64,000 bases of DNA from Rhodovulum sp. PH10 (GTDB taxonomy: Bacteria > Pseudomonadota > Alphaproteobacteria > Rhizobiales > Xanthobacteraceae): positions 23,321 to 87,320 of the forward strand of contig NZ_AKZI01000007.1 of NCBI RefSeq assembly GCF_000293785.1, read 5' to 3'. The notes below the pieces were generated by a model, which saw only the letters and a program-made list of their open reading frames with translations, ran no database searches and was not told the origin of the DNA. Shown piece by piece: positions 45,830 through 55,825 of this stretch (position 1 is its first letter; every line of letters starts with the position of its first letter). The position numbers and the translations under genes are program-made.

Positions 45830-46654
45830 TCAATGCGACAGCAGGCTGCAGATCGGGCTGTCGGCGATCAGCCCGCGGGTGACGCCGCCAAAAATCCACT
45901 CGCCGAGCCGGCTGTGGCCGTAGCCACCGGCGACGATCAGGTCGATCCGCTCCTCGCGGGCGATCCTGATCAGCTCGCCCGCGGTCGAGCTCGCCCCCTG
46001 CACGACGATGCCGGCCCCGGTCGAGATGCGGTGACGGGCGAGGTGGCGCTCGACGTCGTCGATGTCGTCCTGGGCGATGTCCTCCATCCCCGCGTCGCAC
46101 ACCTCGACGACCATCACCCGCTCGGCCTCGTGCAGGAACGGCAGCGCGTCGACCAGCGCCCGGCGGGCCTCCCGCGTGTCCTTCCAGGCGATCATCACCC
46201 GGGTCGGATCGAGCACGCCGAGCCCGCGCGGCACCACCAGCACCGGGCGGCCGGCCCGCAGGATGACGCTGCCGGGGTCGAGCGCGCGGAACGGATCGGT
46301 GGGTGCGGGATCGGTGCCGATCACGATCAGGTCGGCCGCCCGCGCGGCGCGTGCCACCACCTCGATCGGGTGGTCGGGCGAGGCGCGCCACTCGACCCGC
46401 CGGTTGGTCGGGCCGACAAGATTGCGGAAATGCTCGCCGAGCCGGCCGAGCTCGGCGGTCACCGTCATGGTCTCGTCCTCGGTCGGCCCGAGATCGAGCA
46501 CCATGCCTTCGTTGGCGTAGATCGGCGCCGGCGCCTGGCCGGTGACGCCGATCAGGGTGGAGTGGAACCGCTCGCCGAGCGACGCGGCGAGGCGCACACG
46601 GGCGTCGGAGCCTTCGTCGGCCCCGACATGGACCATCACGGTGGCGTAGGACAT
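45830..46654 (-). CDS. Universal stress protein, tandem UspA domains
   Basis: A 274-residue protein made of two UspA folds. The first starts YATVMVHVGADEGSDARVRLAASLGERF and ends with a degenerate nucleotide loop. The second ends LIVAGGYGHSRLGEWIFGGVTRGLIADSPICSLLSH, where G-x2-G-x9-G-type residues bind ATP. Double-domain Usp proteins are common in oxygen-limited regulons. It is 144 bp downstream of the FixK-like gene on the same strand, so it may belong to the oxygen response. No clear FixK box was seen directly upstream. Confidence 0.88.
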   Translation of the reverse strand: MSYATVMVHVGADEGSDARVRLAASLGERFHSTLIGVTGQAPAPIYANEGMVLDLGPTEDETMTVTAELGRLGEHFRNLVGPTNRRVEWRASPDHPIEVVARAARAADLIVIGTDPAPTDPFRALDPGSVILRAGRPVLVVPRGLGVLDPTRVMIAWKDTREARRALVDALPFLHEAERVMVVEVCDAGMEDIAQDDIDDVERHLARHRISTGAGIVVQGASSTAGELIRIAREERIDLIVAGGYGHSRLGEWIFGGVTRGLIADSPICSLLSH

Positions 46655-46798
46655 GGCTCGCTCCTCGTCGTGACCGGCGAGCGCCTTCTCCGTCCCCGTT
46701 CCGTGCCCGGCCTCACGCCTTCCCCGAGGCGCATCGTGTCGCAGGCTTTTCTTTCTCTCTCCCGGCGCCGGTCGGACCGCAGCCGGGAGCCGAATTCA

Positions 46799-47485
46799 TC
46801 ACGCGTGCAAGCGCTTGAGCGCGGCGCGGTCGCACAGCACGATGCGCCGGCAGGTCGGCACCGCGATCGCGCCGTTGCCCTCGAGCTGGGTCAGCGTGCG
46901 CGAGATCGTCTCGATTGTCAGCCCGAGATAATCGGCGATGTCCTGGCGCGACATCGGCAGCTCGACCACGTCGCCGGTGCCCATCCGCTCGGCCATCTCC
47001 AGGAGGAAGCAGGCGACCCGCTCCTGCGCGCTGCGGATCAGCACCAGCATGTGGGTCTGCACCCGCTCCAGCTCGTGCGCCGTCAGCCGCCACATCAGGT
47101 GGGTGGTCTGGTGGTCGGTGCGGGCGAGCGACAGAAGCGCGGTCCGCTTGATCACCAGAAAGATCGAGCGGCCGACCGACTCGGCCGAGCAGTGGTGGGT
47201 GTCGGTCGCTTCCAGGCCGAACACCTCGCCCGGCAGGTAGAAGGCGCTGATCTGGCGGCGGCCGTCGTCGAGCACCTTGTAGGTGCGCGCTGCCCCCGCC
47301 ACCACCTTGAAGACATAGTGGGTCGGCTCGCCCTCGCCGAAGATTTCCGCGTTGCGGGCATAGCTCATCCGCACGCCGAGCGTGTCGAGCGCCGAGATGT
47401 CGATGCCGTGCGGCTCCGGTGCCCATCGGTCCAGCGGTTTTGCGGGATGGGTCGCGCTCAGGGTCCTGGCATTCTGCATCAACAT
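46799..47485 (-). CDS. fixK: Crp/Fnr family regulator, FixK type
   Basis: A 228-residue CRP/FNR-family activator. The cyclic-nucleotide-type beta-roll includes GEGEPTHYVFKVVAGAARTYKVLDDGRRQISAFYLPGEVFGLE; the HTH is ELPMSRQDIADYLGLTIETISRTLTQLEGNGAI. The N-terminal cysteine cluster of oxygen-sensing FNR is missing, which points to FixK, whose activity depends on its expression via FixLJ. Start is uncertain: ATG 47485, GTG 47494 or ATG 47479 are all close. It is divergent from fixL across about 190 bp, where a FixJ site controlling fixK would be expected. Confidence 0.82.
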   Translation of the reverse strand: MLMQNARTLSATHPAKPLDRWAPEPHGIDISALDTLGVRMSYARNAEIFGEGEPTHYVFKVVAGAARTYKVLDDGRRQISAFYLPGEVFGLEATDTHHCSAESVGRSIFLVIKRTALLSLARTDHQTTHLMWRLTAHELERVQTHMLVLIRSAQERVACFLLEMAERMGTGDVVELPMSRQDIADYLGLTIETISRTLTQLEGNGAIAVPTCRRIVLCDRAALKRLHA

Positions 47486-47682
47486 GGTCGACACGCGGCT
47501 CCGCCGAGGGGGCAGGATGCGATACGATCAACGTAAGCGGCGCGCCGCCACGGTAAATCCGGGGCGTCTCCCTAAGGGGCATCCCGGAGGGTGCAGCATC
47601 CAGGCACCTCGACACGGGCAGCGGCCGGAGCGGGCGTCTGCCGGCGGTGCCGCGGCACCTTCGGCGTGCAGGAGAGCGAGCC

Positions 47683-49230
47683 ATGGTCGAGATCGACGTC
47701 GGGGCCTCCGGGCTCGGCAGCGGGCCGGCACGCCCGGCCGGGCGGCCGCTCGCCTGGTACGCCTTCGCGGTCGGGCTGCCGCTCGCCGCCCACCTGCTGC
47801 ACGCCGGCGTGTCGCCGGCGGCCTCGGCGCCCGCCGACCTCCTCTACATGGTGCCGCCGGTGCTGGTCGCCGGCGCGCTCGGCGGGCTCGGGCCGGGGCT
47901 GGTCGCCACCGCCATGGCGCTCCTGCTGCACGCGGCCGAGCTTCGCACCGGCACCGCCAACGACGGCACCCTCGCCGGCGTCGCGGTGTTCGCGCTGATC
48001 GGCTGCGGCATGGCCGGCTTCGGCCAGTGGCTGCGCGTCACCCGCGACGAGGCCGCCGCCCGCACCCGCAGCGTCACCGCCCGCGAGGCGCATCTGCGCT
48101 CGGTGCTCGGCAGCGTGCCGGACGCGGTGATCATCATCGACGAGCACGGCGTGGTGCAGGAGTTCAGCGCGGCGGCCGAGCGGCTGTTCGGCTATCCGGC
48201 ATCGGAGGTGATCGGCCACAATGTCCGCATGCTGATGCCGGCGCCCTACAGCGATGCCCACGACCGCCACATCGGCCGCTACCTCGCCACCGGCGAGCGC
48301 CACATCATCGGCATCGGCCGGGTCGCGGTCGGCGAGCGCAAGGACGGCTCGACCTTCCCGATCGCGCTGACCGTCGCCGAGATGCGCTCGGAGGGGCGGC
48401 GCTTCTTCACCGGCTTCGTGCGCGACCTCACCGAGCGGCAGGAGACCGAGGCGCGCCTGCAGCAGCTGCAGTCCGAGCTGGTGCACGTCTCCCGCCTCAC
48501 CGCGATGGGCGAGATGGCCTCCGCCCTCGCCCACGAGCTCAACCAGCCGCTCTCGGCGATCGCCAACTATCTCGCCGGCTGCCGCCGCCTGCTCGCCAAG
48601 GACGCCGCCGCCATGGACCGGGTGCCGCCGGAGACCGACGAGCGGCTCGACATGGTGCGCGAGGCGGTCGACGCCTCGGTCGAGCAGTCGCTGCGGGCGG
48701 GCCAGATCATCCGCCGGCTGCGCGACTTCGTCGCCAATCGCGAGCCCGAGAAGCGGATCGAGAACTTGAAGACGCTGATCGAGGAGACGAGCGCCCTCGC
48801 CCTGGTCGGCGCCAAGGAGAGCGGCGTGCGGGTGCGGCTCGCACTCGACCCGGCGATCGACCGGGTGTTCGTCGACAAGGTGCAGATCCAGCAGGTGCTG
48901 CTCAACCTGATGCGCAACGCCATCGAGGCGATGGAGGAGGTGCCGCGCGGCACGCTCACCGTCGCCACGGTCGCCGGGCCGAACGGCAGCGTGCAGGTCG
49001 AGGTGGCCGACACCGGGCCCGGCATCGCGCCCGAGATGGCCGGCCAGCTGTTTCGCCCGTTCGCCACCACCAAGGCGTACGGGATGGGCATCGGCCTGTC
49101 GATCTCGCGCACCATCATCGAGGGTCACGACGGGAAGATCTGGGCCGAGCCGAACCCTGGCGGCGGTGCCGTCTTCCGGTTTACACTGCCCGCCGTGAGC
49201 AACGAGGACGATCTCGGCGATGTCGGCTGA
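47683..49230 (+). CDS. fixL: Oxygen-sensing haem-PAS histidine kinase FixL
   Basis: A 515-residue membrane sensor kinase. Hydrophobic spans at about 23-41, 54-84 and 97-117 form a membrane domain. The PAS domain (about 138-252) has H193 in [10 protein letters not shown], the expected haem ligand, and R213 in GIGRV, 20 residues later exactly as H200/R220 of Bradyrhizobium japonicum FixL, and [19 protein letters not shown], diagnostic of FixL. The kinase part has [18 protein letters not shown] (H284 phosphorylated), [13 protein letters not shown] (N box), [10 protein letters not shown] and [26 protein letters not shown] precedes the ATG. It overlaps fixJ by 11 bases. Confidence 0.93.
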   Translation: MVEIDVGASGLGSGPARPAGRPLAWYAFAVGLPLAAHLLHAGVSPAASAPADLLYMVPPVLVAGALGGLGPGLVATAMALLLHAAELRTGTANDGTLAGVAVFALIGCGMAGFGQWLRVTRDEAAARTRSVTAREAHLRSVLGSVPDAVIIIDEHGVVQEFSAAAERLFGYPASEVIGHNVRMLMPAPYSDAHDRHIGRYLATGERHIIGIGRVAVGERKDGSTFPIALTVAEMRSEGRRFFTGFVRDLTERQETEARLQQLQSELVHVSRLTAMGEMASALAHELNQPLSAIANYLAGCRRLLAKDAAAMDRVPPETDERLDMVREAVDASVEQSLRAGQIIRRLRDFVANREPEKRIENLKTLIEETSALALVGAKESGVRVRLALDPAIDRVFVDKVQIQQVLLNLMRNAIEAMEEVPRGTLTVATVAGPNGSVQVEVADTGPGIAPEMAGQLFRPFATTKAYGMGIGLSISRTIIEGHDGKIWAEPNPGGGAVFRFTLPAVSNEDDLGDVG

Positions 49231-49882
49231 GCCGGTGGTGCACGTCATCGACGACGACGAGTCGGTTCGCCGCTCGCTCGATTTCCTCCTGCGCGCCGCC
49301 GGCATGACGACGCGAAGCTGGGAGAGCGCCGTCGCCTTCCTCGCCGCGCTGCCCGAGGTCGCCGGCGGCTGCGTCGTCACCGACGTGAAGATGCCGGAGG
49401 TGAGCGGCGTCGACCTGTTGCGGCGGCTGAAGGCGATGGATCTGCGCATTCCGGTGGTGGTCATCACCGGGCACGCCGACGTGCCGATGGCGGTCGAGGC
49501 GATGAAGAGCGGCGCGGTCGACTTTCTGGAAAAACCGTTCGACGACGAGGTGCTGCTCGCCTCGGTGCGCAGCGCGCTCGCCACCGCCGAGAGCCGGGCC
49601 GAGCGCGAGAGCGAAAAGCTCGCGCTGCGCGAGCGGATCGCCAGCCTGTCGGGCCGGGAGCACGAGGTGTTGGAGGGGCTGGTCGCCGGCAAGCCGAACA
49701 AGGTGATCGCCTACGACCTCGGCATCAGCCCGCGCACGGTCGAGATCTACCGCGCCAACGTGATGACCAAGATGCACGCCGTCAGCCTCTCGGAGCTGGT
49801 GCGCATGACGCTGATCGCCGGCGTCGACCCGGCCGACACGCCAAAGCCGCGCTCCGAGCCGCGCGCCGAGCGCGGCGGCTGA
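49220..49882 (+). CDS. fixJ: Response regulator FixJ
   Basis: A 220-residue response regulator. The receiver has [16 protein letters not shown], phospho-acceptor D55 in VVTDVKMPE and K105 in DFLEKPFDD. The LuxR-type HTH is [44 protein letters not shown]. Phosphorylated by FixL under low oxygen, it activates fixK and microaerobic genes in relatives. The C-terminal 15 residues are an Arg/Glu-rich tail. Overlap with fixL indicates coupled translation. Confidence 0.93.
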   Translation: MSAEPVVHVIDDDESVRRSLDFLLRAAGMTTRSWESAVAFLAALPEVAGGCVVTDVKMPEVSGVDLLRRLKAMDLRIPVVVITGHADVPMAVEAMKSGAVDFLEKPFDDEVLLASVRSALATAESRAERESEKLALRERIASLSGREHEVLEGLVAGKPNKVIAYDLGISPRTVEIYRANVMTKMHAVSLSELVRMTLIAGVDPADTPKPRSEPRAERGG

Positions 49883-50089
49883 TTCTTTCAGCGCCTCGTT
49901 CACGGGTCTACGCCCCACACGCAGCCACCGTTTCCCTGCACCGTCTCCCCCGCCCCGGCCGCATGAACCGCGGCACCGTCGCACGGCTCCAATCGGGGCA
50001 TGCGACACCGGTCGCGGCCCCGGCGCTTGCCGTCCGGCATCGGCGTCGCCACACTCGGGCCGGGCTCGGAAGCACGGGAGCGCTTTTTG

Positions 50090-51238
50090 ATGATCTTCGG
50101 CGGACTGGACGTCTTCATCGTCGTCGTGGTGCTGCTCGCCATCCTGACGATCTTTCTCGGGGTGAAGACCGTGCCGCAGGGTTTCGCCTGGACGGTCGAG
50201 CGGTTCGGGCGCTACACGCGCCTGCTCACGCCGGGGCTCAACCTGATCGTCCCGTTCGTCGATCGGATCGGGCGCAAGATCAACGTGATGGAGCAGGTGC
50301 TCGACGTCCCGCAGCAGGACGTGATCACCAAGGACAACGCCACCGTCACGGTCGACGGGGTCGCCTTCTATCAGGTGTTCGACGCGGTCCGGGCGAGCTA
50401 CGAGGTGGCCGAGCTCGACCTCGCGATCGTCAAGCTGACCATGACCAACATCCGCTCGGTGATGGGCGCGATGGATCTCGACCAGGTGCTGTCGCATCGC
50501 GACGAGATCAACACCCGCCTGCTGCGGGTGGTCGACGCCGCGGTGTCGGCCTGGGGCATCAAGGTCAACCGCATCGAGATCAAGGACATCTTCCCGCCCG
50601 CCGATCTCGTCAACGCGATGGGCCGGCAGATGAAGGCCGAGCGCGAGAAGCGCGCCGACATCCTCACCGCCGAGGGCCAGCGCCAGTCGGAGATTCTCCG
50701 CGCGGAAGGCGCCAAGCAGGCGCAGATCCTGGAGGCAGAGGGCCGCCGCGAGGCCGCCTTCCGCGACGCCGAGGCGCGCGAGCGGCTCGCGCAGGCCGAG
50801 GCCAAGGCGACCGAGATGGTGAGCGAGGCGGTCGCCCGCGGCGACATGGCGGCGCTCAACTACTTCATCGCGGAAAAGTACCTGAAGGCGTTCGCCGAGC
50901 TCGCCCGCGCGCCGAACCAGAAGGTGGTGATGCTGCCGATCGAGACCACCAACGTGCTCGGCTCGCTCGCCGGCATCGCCGAGATCGCCAAATCGACCTT
51001 TTCCGACAAGTCGACCTTTGCCGACCACCCGCCGGGCGGCGGCGGGCGCGGTGGCCCCGGCGGAGGCGGTCCTGCCGGCGGCACGCCGCGGCCGCAAACC
51101 CGGCCGACCACGCCGCTCACCGGCCCGGCCGGCACCGGCATGTCCGGCTCCTCCGGGGCATCGAGCGGCCCGAGTGGTGCGGGCGGGACGAATGCCCCGC
51201 AAACCCCGTTCTCGTCGCCGTTCCAGACCAACCGGTGA
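50090..51238 (+). CDS. SPFH/band 7 (stomatin-like, QmcA-type) membrane protein
   Basis: A 382-residue SPFH-domain protein. The N-terminal membrane anchor (DVFIVVVVLLAILTIFLGVKTVPQGFAWTVERFGRYTRLL) precedes the SPFH domain (TVDGVAFYQVFDAVRASYEVAELDLAIVKLTMTNIRS, ALD-type stomatin signatures), then a long Ala/Glu coiled coil (AEGQRQSEILRAEGAKQAQILEAEG) and a Gly/Pro/Ser-rich tail of about 60 residues. Such proteins form oligomeric membrane microdomain scaffolds and guard membrane proteases. The NfeD partner starts 3 bp later, the canonical pair. GGGAG precedes the ATG. Confidence 0.92.
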   Translation: MIFGGLDVFIVVVVLLAILTIFLGVKTVPQGFAWTVERFGRYTRLLTPGLNLIVPFVDRIGRKINVMEQVLDVPQQDVITKDNATVTVDGVAFYQVFDAVRASYEVAELDLAIVKLTMTNIRSVMGAMDLDQVLSHRDEINTRLLRVVDAAVSAWGIKVNRIEIKDIFPPADLVNAMGRQMKAEREKRADILTAEGQRQSEILRAEGAKQAQILEAEGRREAAFRDAEARERLAQAEAKATEMVSEAVARGDMAALNYFIAEKYLKAFAELARAPNQKVVMLPIETTNVLGSLAGIAEIAKSTFSDKSTFADHPPGGGGRGGPGGGGPAGGTPRPQTRPTTPLTGPAGTGMSGSSGASSGPSGAGGTNAPQTPFSSPFQTNR

Positions 51239-51241
51239 GCC

Positions 51242-51700
51242 ATGTCGATCCTGTCCGGCTTCGTCTCGCTCGGGCCGTGGGGGTGGCTCACCGCGGCGGC
51301 GGTGCTGCTGATCGCCGAGATCGTGGTGCCGGGGATCTTTCTCCTGTGGCTCGGCATCGCCGCGCTGCTGGTCGGGCTGATCTCGTTTCTGGTGGACTGG
51401 GGCTGGCAGCTCCAGCTGATCGCCTTCGCCGTGTTCTCGGTGGTGGCGATCCCGTTGTGGCGCCGATTGGCGCGCGAGACGCCGACCGATCGGCCGTTTC
51501 TCAACCGCCGGCTCGAGGCGCTGGTCGGCCGGGTTTTCACGCTGGAGAAGCCGATCGTCGACGGCGCCGGCACCATCACGGTGGACGACACCGTGTGGCG
51601 GGTCACCGGGCCGGACGCGCCGGCCGGCAGCCGCGTCACGGTCGCCGCGGTCGACGGCGTGACGATCCGGGTCGAGCGGGCCGAGCGGCCCGAGGGCTGA
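51242..51700 (+). CDS. NfeD-like membrane protein
   Basis: A 152-residue NfeD short form. Hydrophobic helices are at about 13-30, 33-51 and 57-72 (GWLTAAAVLLIAEIVVPGIFLLWLGIAALLVGLISFLV). The C-terminal OB-fold begins LNRRLEALVGRVFTLEKPIVDGAGTITVDDTVWRV. NfeD works with SPFH proteins in membrane microdomains. It starts 3 bp after the SPFH stop and ends 15 bp from the end of the first chemoreceptor gene, convergent with it. Confidence 0.93.
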   Translation: MSILSGFVSLGPWGWLTAAAVLLIAEIVVPGIFLLWLGIAALLVGLISFLVDWGWQLQLIAFAVFSVVAIPLWRRLARETPTDRPFLNRRLEALVGRVFTLEKPIVDGAGTITVDDTVWRVTGPDAPAGSRVTVAAVDGVTIRVERAERPEG

Positions 51701-51715
51701 CGAAAGGCGCGGCTC

Positions 51716-53491
51716 TCACGCCGCCCGCACGCTGGCGAGAAACGTCTCCACCTCGTGGCGCAGCCGCTCGCTCTCGCCGGCGAGCGTTTCGGCGGCATCC
51801 GCCACCGCCTGCGAGCCGGCGCCGGTCTCCTCCGCGCTCCGGCTCACCGCGGCGATGCTGGACGACACCTCCTCCGAGCCCGCCGCGGCGCTGCGGACGC
51901 TTCGCGAGATCTCCGCGGTCGCCGCGCCCTGCCGCTCGACCGCCGCGGCGATCGCCGCCGCGGTCTCGGCGATCTCGCCGATGGTGCCGGAGATCTCGCC
52001 GATCGCCGCGACCGAGTCGTGGGTCGCCTGCTGCATGCCGGAAATCTGCGTCGCGATCTCGCCGGTCGCCTTTGCGGTCTGGCCGGCGAGCGCCTTGACC
52101 TCGCTCGCCACCACCGCGAACCCCTTGCCGGCGGCGCCGGCCCTGGCCGCCTCGATGGTCGCGTTGAGAGCCAACAAGTTGGTCTGCTCGGCGATCGCGG
52201 TGATCAGCTTGACGACGTCGCCGATTCGCGCGGCCGCCTGCGACAGCGCGCCGACCCGCGCGTCGGTCGCCTCGACCTGCTTCACCGCCCGGTCGGCGAT
52301 CCGGTGCGAGGCCTGCACCTGCCGGCCGATCTCGTCGATCGAGGACGCCATCTCGTCGGTCGCGCCGGCGACCGCCCCGACATTCGCCGAGGTCTCGCCG
52401 GAGGCGACGGCGACCGACTGCGACATCGCCCGCGTCCGCTCGGCGGTCTCGGTGAGCCGGCCGGCGGTCGCCTCGAGCTCGGTCGCGGTGCCGCCGATCC
52501 GCACCAAGACCTCGACCACCGCCGCCTCGAGCCGATCGGCCAGCGCCAGGGTGGCGGCCTTGCGCTCGGCCGCCGCCGCCCGCTCCGCCTCCTCCCGCTC
52601 GCGGGCCTCCCGCCGCTCCCGCGCGGCGACGTGCTCGCGCATCGCCGCGGTCGCCCGTGCGATCCGCCCGACCTCGTCGAAGCGCGCGGCGCCCGGGACC
52701 GCGATGTCGAGCTCGCCCTCGGCCATCCGCCCGAGCGCCCCGGCGAGACGGCGCAGCGGCCGGGCGACGATCAGCCAGGACACCAGCGCCGCCAGCAGCA
52801 CCGCGCCCATCGTGCCGAGCCCGAGCACCAGCCACGCGTCGCGCAGCGCCTTCGCCTGCTGGGTCTCGGCGGAGGCGAGCAGCGTCTTGGTCTCGCCGCC
52901 GAGAATGTTGATCAGCCGGTACATTTTTGCGGTGGTCGCGTCGAACGCGGCGTCGAACCGCAGATCGAGGATGGTCTCGGCCTCGCCGCGCTTGCCCGCC
53001 AGCACCGCCTTGCGGACGCCGGTCGCGAGCCCGCGCAGATCGTCGAGCGCCGTGACGATCGCCTCGACCTCCTCGCCGAGATCGGGGAAGGCGGCGACCA
53101 CGTTGGCGAGCGAGTTCTTGGCCGCGGCGTATTGCGTGTCGATGTCGCTGCCGGCCTCGCGGGCGACGTCGCGATCGACCGCGGCGACCGTCTTGTAGGT
53201 CGCGAGCCCCATGGCGGCCATCGCGCTCTTCGCCTCGCCGAGCGCGACACGGGCCGGCGACACGCTGAGCGCCACCGTGCGGTTCACCTCGGCGAGCGCA
53301 TCGACGCTGCGCAGGCAGAACCAGTTCGCCAGCATCGACAGGCCGGCGAGCACGACGATCAGCGCGACCGATTTGAGAACGATGCCGGGATGCAGAAGCG
53401 CACGGGCGGCGGCGAGCGGCAGGTCGCGCCAGCGGCGGCGGGGACCGGCCGACGCCCGGCGGCGGCCGATCGTAAGACGCGGGAGAACCAT
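51716..53491 (-). CDS. Methyl-accepting chemotaxis protein 1 of 5
   Basis: A 591-residue chemoreceptor. TM1 is at about 38-55 and TM2 near 220-240, flanking a roughly 165-residue helical periplasmic sensor (four-helix-bundle type). A HAMP domain follows ([24 protein letters not shown]), then the signalling hairpin whose tip [31 protein letters not shown] is the CheA/CheW contact. It ends FLASVRAA. The shortest of the five receptors and the last in the array. An Arg-rich cytoplasmic leader of about 35 residues precedes TM1. The ligand is unknown. A GTTAAG element lies about 50 bp upstream of the start. Confidence 0.92.
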   Translation of the reverse strand: MVLPRLTIGRRRASAGPRRRWRDLPLAAARALLHPGIVLKSVALIVVLAGLSMLANWFCLRSVDALAEVNRTVALSVSPARVALGEAKSAMAAMGLATYKTVAAVDRDVAREAGSDIDTQYAAAKNSLANVVAAFPDLGEEVEAIVTALDDLRGLATGVRKAVLAGKRGEAETILDLRFDAAFDATTAKMYRLINILGGETKTLLASAETQQAKALRDAWLVLGLGTMGAVLLAALVSWLIVARPLRRLAGALGRMAEGELDIAVPGAARFDEVGRIARATAAMREHVAARERREAREREEAERAAAAERKAATLALADRLEAAVVEVLVRIGGTATELEATAGRLTETAERTRAMSQSVAVASGETSANVGAVAGATDEMASSIDEIGRQVQASHRIADRAVKQVEATDARVGALSQAAARIGDVVKLITAIAEQTNLLALNATIEAARAGAAGKGFAVVASEVKALAGQTAKATGEIATQISGMQQATHDSVAAIGEISGTIGEIAETAAAIAAAVERQGAATAEISRSVRSAAAGSEEVSSSIAAVSRSAEETGAGSQAVADAAETLAGESERLRHEVETFLASVRAA

Positions 53492-53607
53492 CGAAACCTT
53501 CGCAAACGAACAGGTGACGACGGAACACCTAGCCGGGGCGTCTTAACCGCACATGACGGCGCGCGGACGTGGTGAACACACCGTGCGACCGACCGCGCGG
53601 GGCGGTG

Positions 53608-55575
53608 TCACGCCGCCCGCACGCTCGCCAGGAATTTCTGCACCTCGAGCCGCAGATGATTGCTCTCGCCGGCGAGCTGGGAGGCGGCGGTGAGCACCTC
53701 GTCGGACGCCGCACCGGTCTCCTGCGCGCCGCGGCTCACCTCGCCGATGCTGGCCGAGACCTCGGTGGTGCCGGCGGCGGCGCGCTGGATGTTGCGCGAG
53801 ATCTCGCCGGTCGCGGCGCCCTGCTGCTCGACCGCCGCGGCGATCGCCGAGGCGATCTCGGCGATCTTGCCGATGGTGCCGGAGATCTCGGCGATCGCCG
53901 CGACCGAGTCCTGGGTCGCCGACTGCATGCCGGCGATCTGGGCGGAGATGTCGCCGGTCGCCTTCGCCGTCTGGGCGGCGAGCGCCTTCACCTCCTGCGC
54001 CACCACGGCGAAGCCCTTGCCGGCCTCGCCGGCCCGCGCCGCCTCGATCGTGGCGTTCAGGGCCAACAAGTTGGTCTGCTCGGCGATCGCCGTGATCAGC
54101 TCGAGAACGTCGCCGATCCGCGCCGCCGCCTTCGACAGCTCGCCGACCCGCGCATCGGTGCGGCCGGCCTGCCGCACCGCCTCGTCGGCGATCCGGCTCG
54201 ACGCCTGCACCTGGCGGCTGATCTCGCCGACCGAGGAGGCCATCTCGTTGGTCGCGGCCGCGACCGCCTGGACGTTGGTCGAAGCCTCCTCGGAGGCCGC
54301 GCTCACCGCGCCGGACATCGACTGGGTGGTCGATGCGGTCTGGCTCAAGGTGGTCGCGGTCGCCTCGAGCTCGGTCGCCGCCGACGACACCGAGCCGATG
54401 ATGCCGCCGACCGCCGCCTCGAAGGAATCGGCGAGCCGGTACATGTCGGCCTTGCGCTGCGCCGCCGCCGCCTTCTCCTGCTCGGCCTGCGCCGCCGCCT
54501 CGCGGCGCGACTTCTCCACCGCCTGGACCTTGAAGGCTTCGACTGCGCGGGCGATGTCGCCCACCTCGTCGGCCCGCGAAAGCCCCGGCAGCACCACCTC
54601 GAAATCGCCGGAGGCGAGCTTCTGCATGCCGCCGGTGAGCGCGACCATCGGCCGCGACACCGCCCGCCCGATCAGGAAGGCGAGCGCGCCGACGCCGAGC
54701 GTCACCAGCACGATCGCGAGCTGCAGCATGAACTGGGTCGAGGCCTGGGTCGCGGTTTCCGCCTCGTCGCTTCGGCGGCGCGCCGCATCGACCGCCTTGT
54801 GAATCGCGTCGAACCGCGGCTCGATCGCGGCGAAGGTCTCGGACACCGCCTTCTGGTCGGCCGCGACCCGCTCGGCCGCCGCCATCCACGCGAAGAAGTT
54901 GGTCTCGTAGGCGGCGAGCTTGGCGGCGATGTCGTCCTTGGCGGCATCGCCGAGATCGGCGGCGGCGAGCGCGCTGCGGAACTCGGCGAGCCGCTTCTTC
55001 ATCTCCTCGCCGTAGCGCGGACTGCCGCGCAGCATGAAGTCCTTCTCGTGCCGCCGCATCATCAGCATGGTGATGGCGAGGCCGGGCTGGTCGACCGATT
55101 TCAGCGTGCTCTCGATCGAATGGACGGCGTTGCGCAACACGCCCTCGAGGCCGGCGTTCTCGTCGAGGCCGAGGGTGGTGCGGTCGCGCACCAGCGTGTC
55201 GAACCGCTGCTTGTAGTCCTCGAAGTTCCTGCGCACCGCGGCGACGTCCGACGCGAACGAGCCGCCGACCGTGGCGGCGGCCGGCTCGAGCGCCTTCAGC
55301 GCGTCGGCCGTCTCGGCCGTCAGCGCGTCGTGCCGCTTCACCAGCGCCGGGTCCTTGCGCAGCAGAAAATCCTTCTCGGTGCGGCGCAGCTCGAGCATCC
55401 CGATCAGCGCCGCGTCGGACCGGCGCTCCACCGCGCGCGCCTGCTCGGCGGTGAGACGGTAGCGCGACTGCTCGGCATCCCCGTAGAGATACAGCGCACC
55501 GACCACGAACAGCCCACCGATGCCGAGCGCACCGAGCCCGGCGATCTTGTGGGTCAAACGCATCCGAAAAGCCAT
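53608..55575 (-). CDS. Methyl-accepting chemotaxis protein 2 of 5, HBM-type sensor
   Basis: A 655-residue chemoreceptor. TM1 is at about 12-30; the long sensor (31-300) has [15 protein letters not shown] and later [15 protein letters not shown], the repeated EKDFxLR helices of helical bimodular (HBM) domains that bind organic acids in Pseudomonas McpS/PcaY-type receptors. TM2 ([19 protein letters not shown]) is followed by HAMP ([20 protein letters not shown]) and the signalling tip [31 protein letters not shown]. Ends [11 protein letters not shown] 55575 has GGAG 8 bases upstream. Carboxylate sensing is inferred from the domain type only. Confidence 0.92.
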   Translation of the reverse strand: MAFRMRLTHKIAGLGALGIGGLFVVGALYLYGDAEQSRYRLTAEQARAVERRSDAALIGMLELRRTEKDFLLRKDPALVKRHDALTAETADALKALEPAAATVGGSFASDVAAVRRNFEDYKQRFDTLVRDRTTLGLDENAGLEGVLRNAVHSIESTLKSVDQPGLAITMLMMRRHEKDFMLRGSPRYGEEMKKRLAEFRSALAAADLGDAAKDDIAAKLAAYETNFFAWMAAAERVAADQKAVSETFAAIEPRFDAIHKAVDAARRRSDEAETATQASTQFMLQLAIVLVTLGVGALAFLIGRAVSRPMVALTGGMQKLASGDFEVVLPGLSRADEVGDIARAVEAFKVQAVEKSRREAAAQAEQEKAAAAQRKADMYRLADSFEAAVGGIIGSVSSAATELEATATTLSQTASTTQSMSGAVSAASEEASTNVQAVAAATNEMASSVGEISRQVQASSRIADEAVRQAGRTDARVGELSKAAARIGDVLELITAIAEQTNLLALNATIEAARAGEAGKGFAVVAQEVKALAAQTAKATGDISAQIAGMQSATQDSVAAIAEISGTIGKIAEIASAIAAAVEQQGAATGEISRNIQRAAAGTTEVSASIGEVSRGAQETGAASDEVLTAASQLAGESNHLRLEVQKFLASVRAA

Positions 55576-55825
55576 CGAGAGAACTCCGTGGGCCCCGCGC
55601 CGGTCGACGCGGGTGCCGAATCTCCAGGGACGGGGGTGGGCCGCGATCGCGGCGGAACGCTGCGCCGGCGAGGGCAAGTCCGGTCCGGCGTCGTGACAAT
55701 CCGTGAACGCAACCCACCCGTTCCGCCGTCTCGATCCTCGTGGTTTCGTCTGAAGAGAGATTTAATTGTCACGGATCGCAGGATACGTCCTATTGCGGAG
55801 CGGGGCCGCCCCCGCGCCGCCGCGG

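Noticed and set aside
47524..47536. FNR/FixK box upstream of fixK
   Set aside because: Only the ATCAA half is present (GATACGATCAACG); no TTGAT partner at the right spacing.
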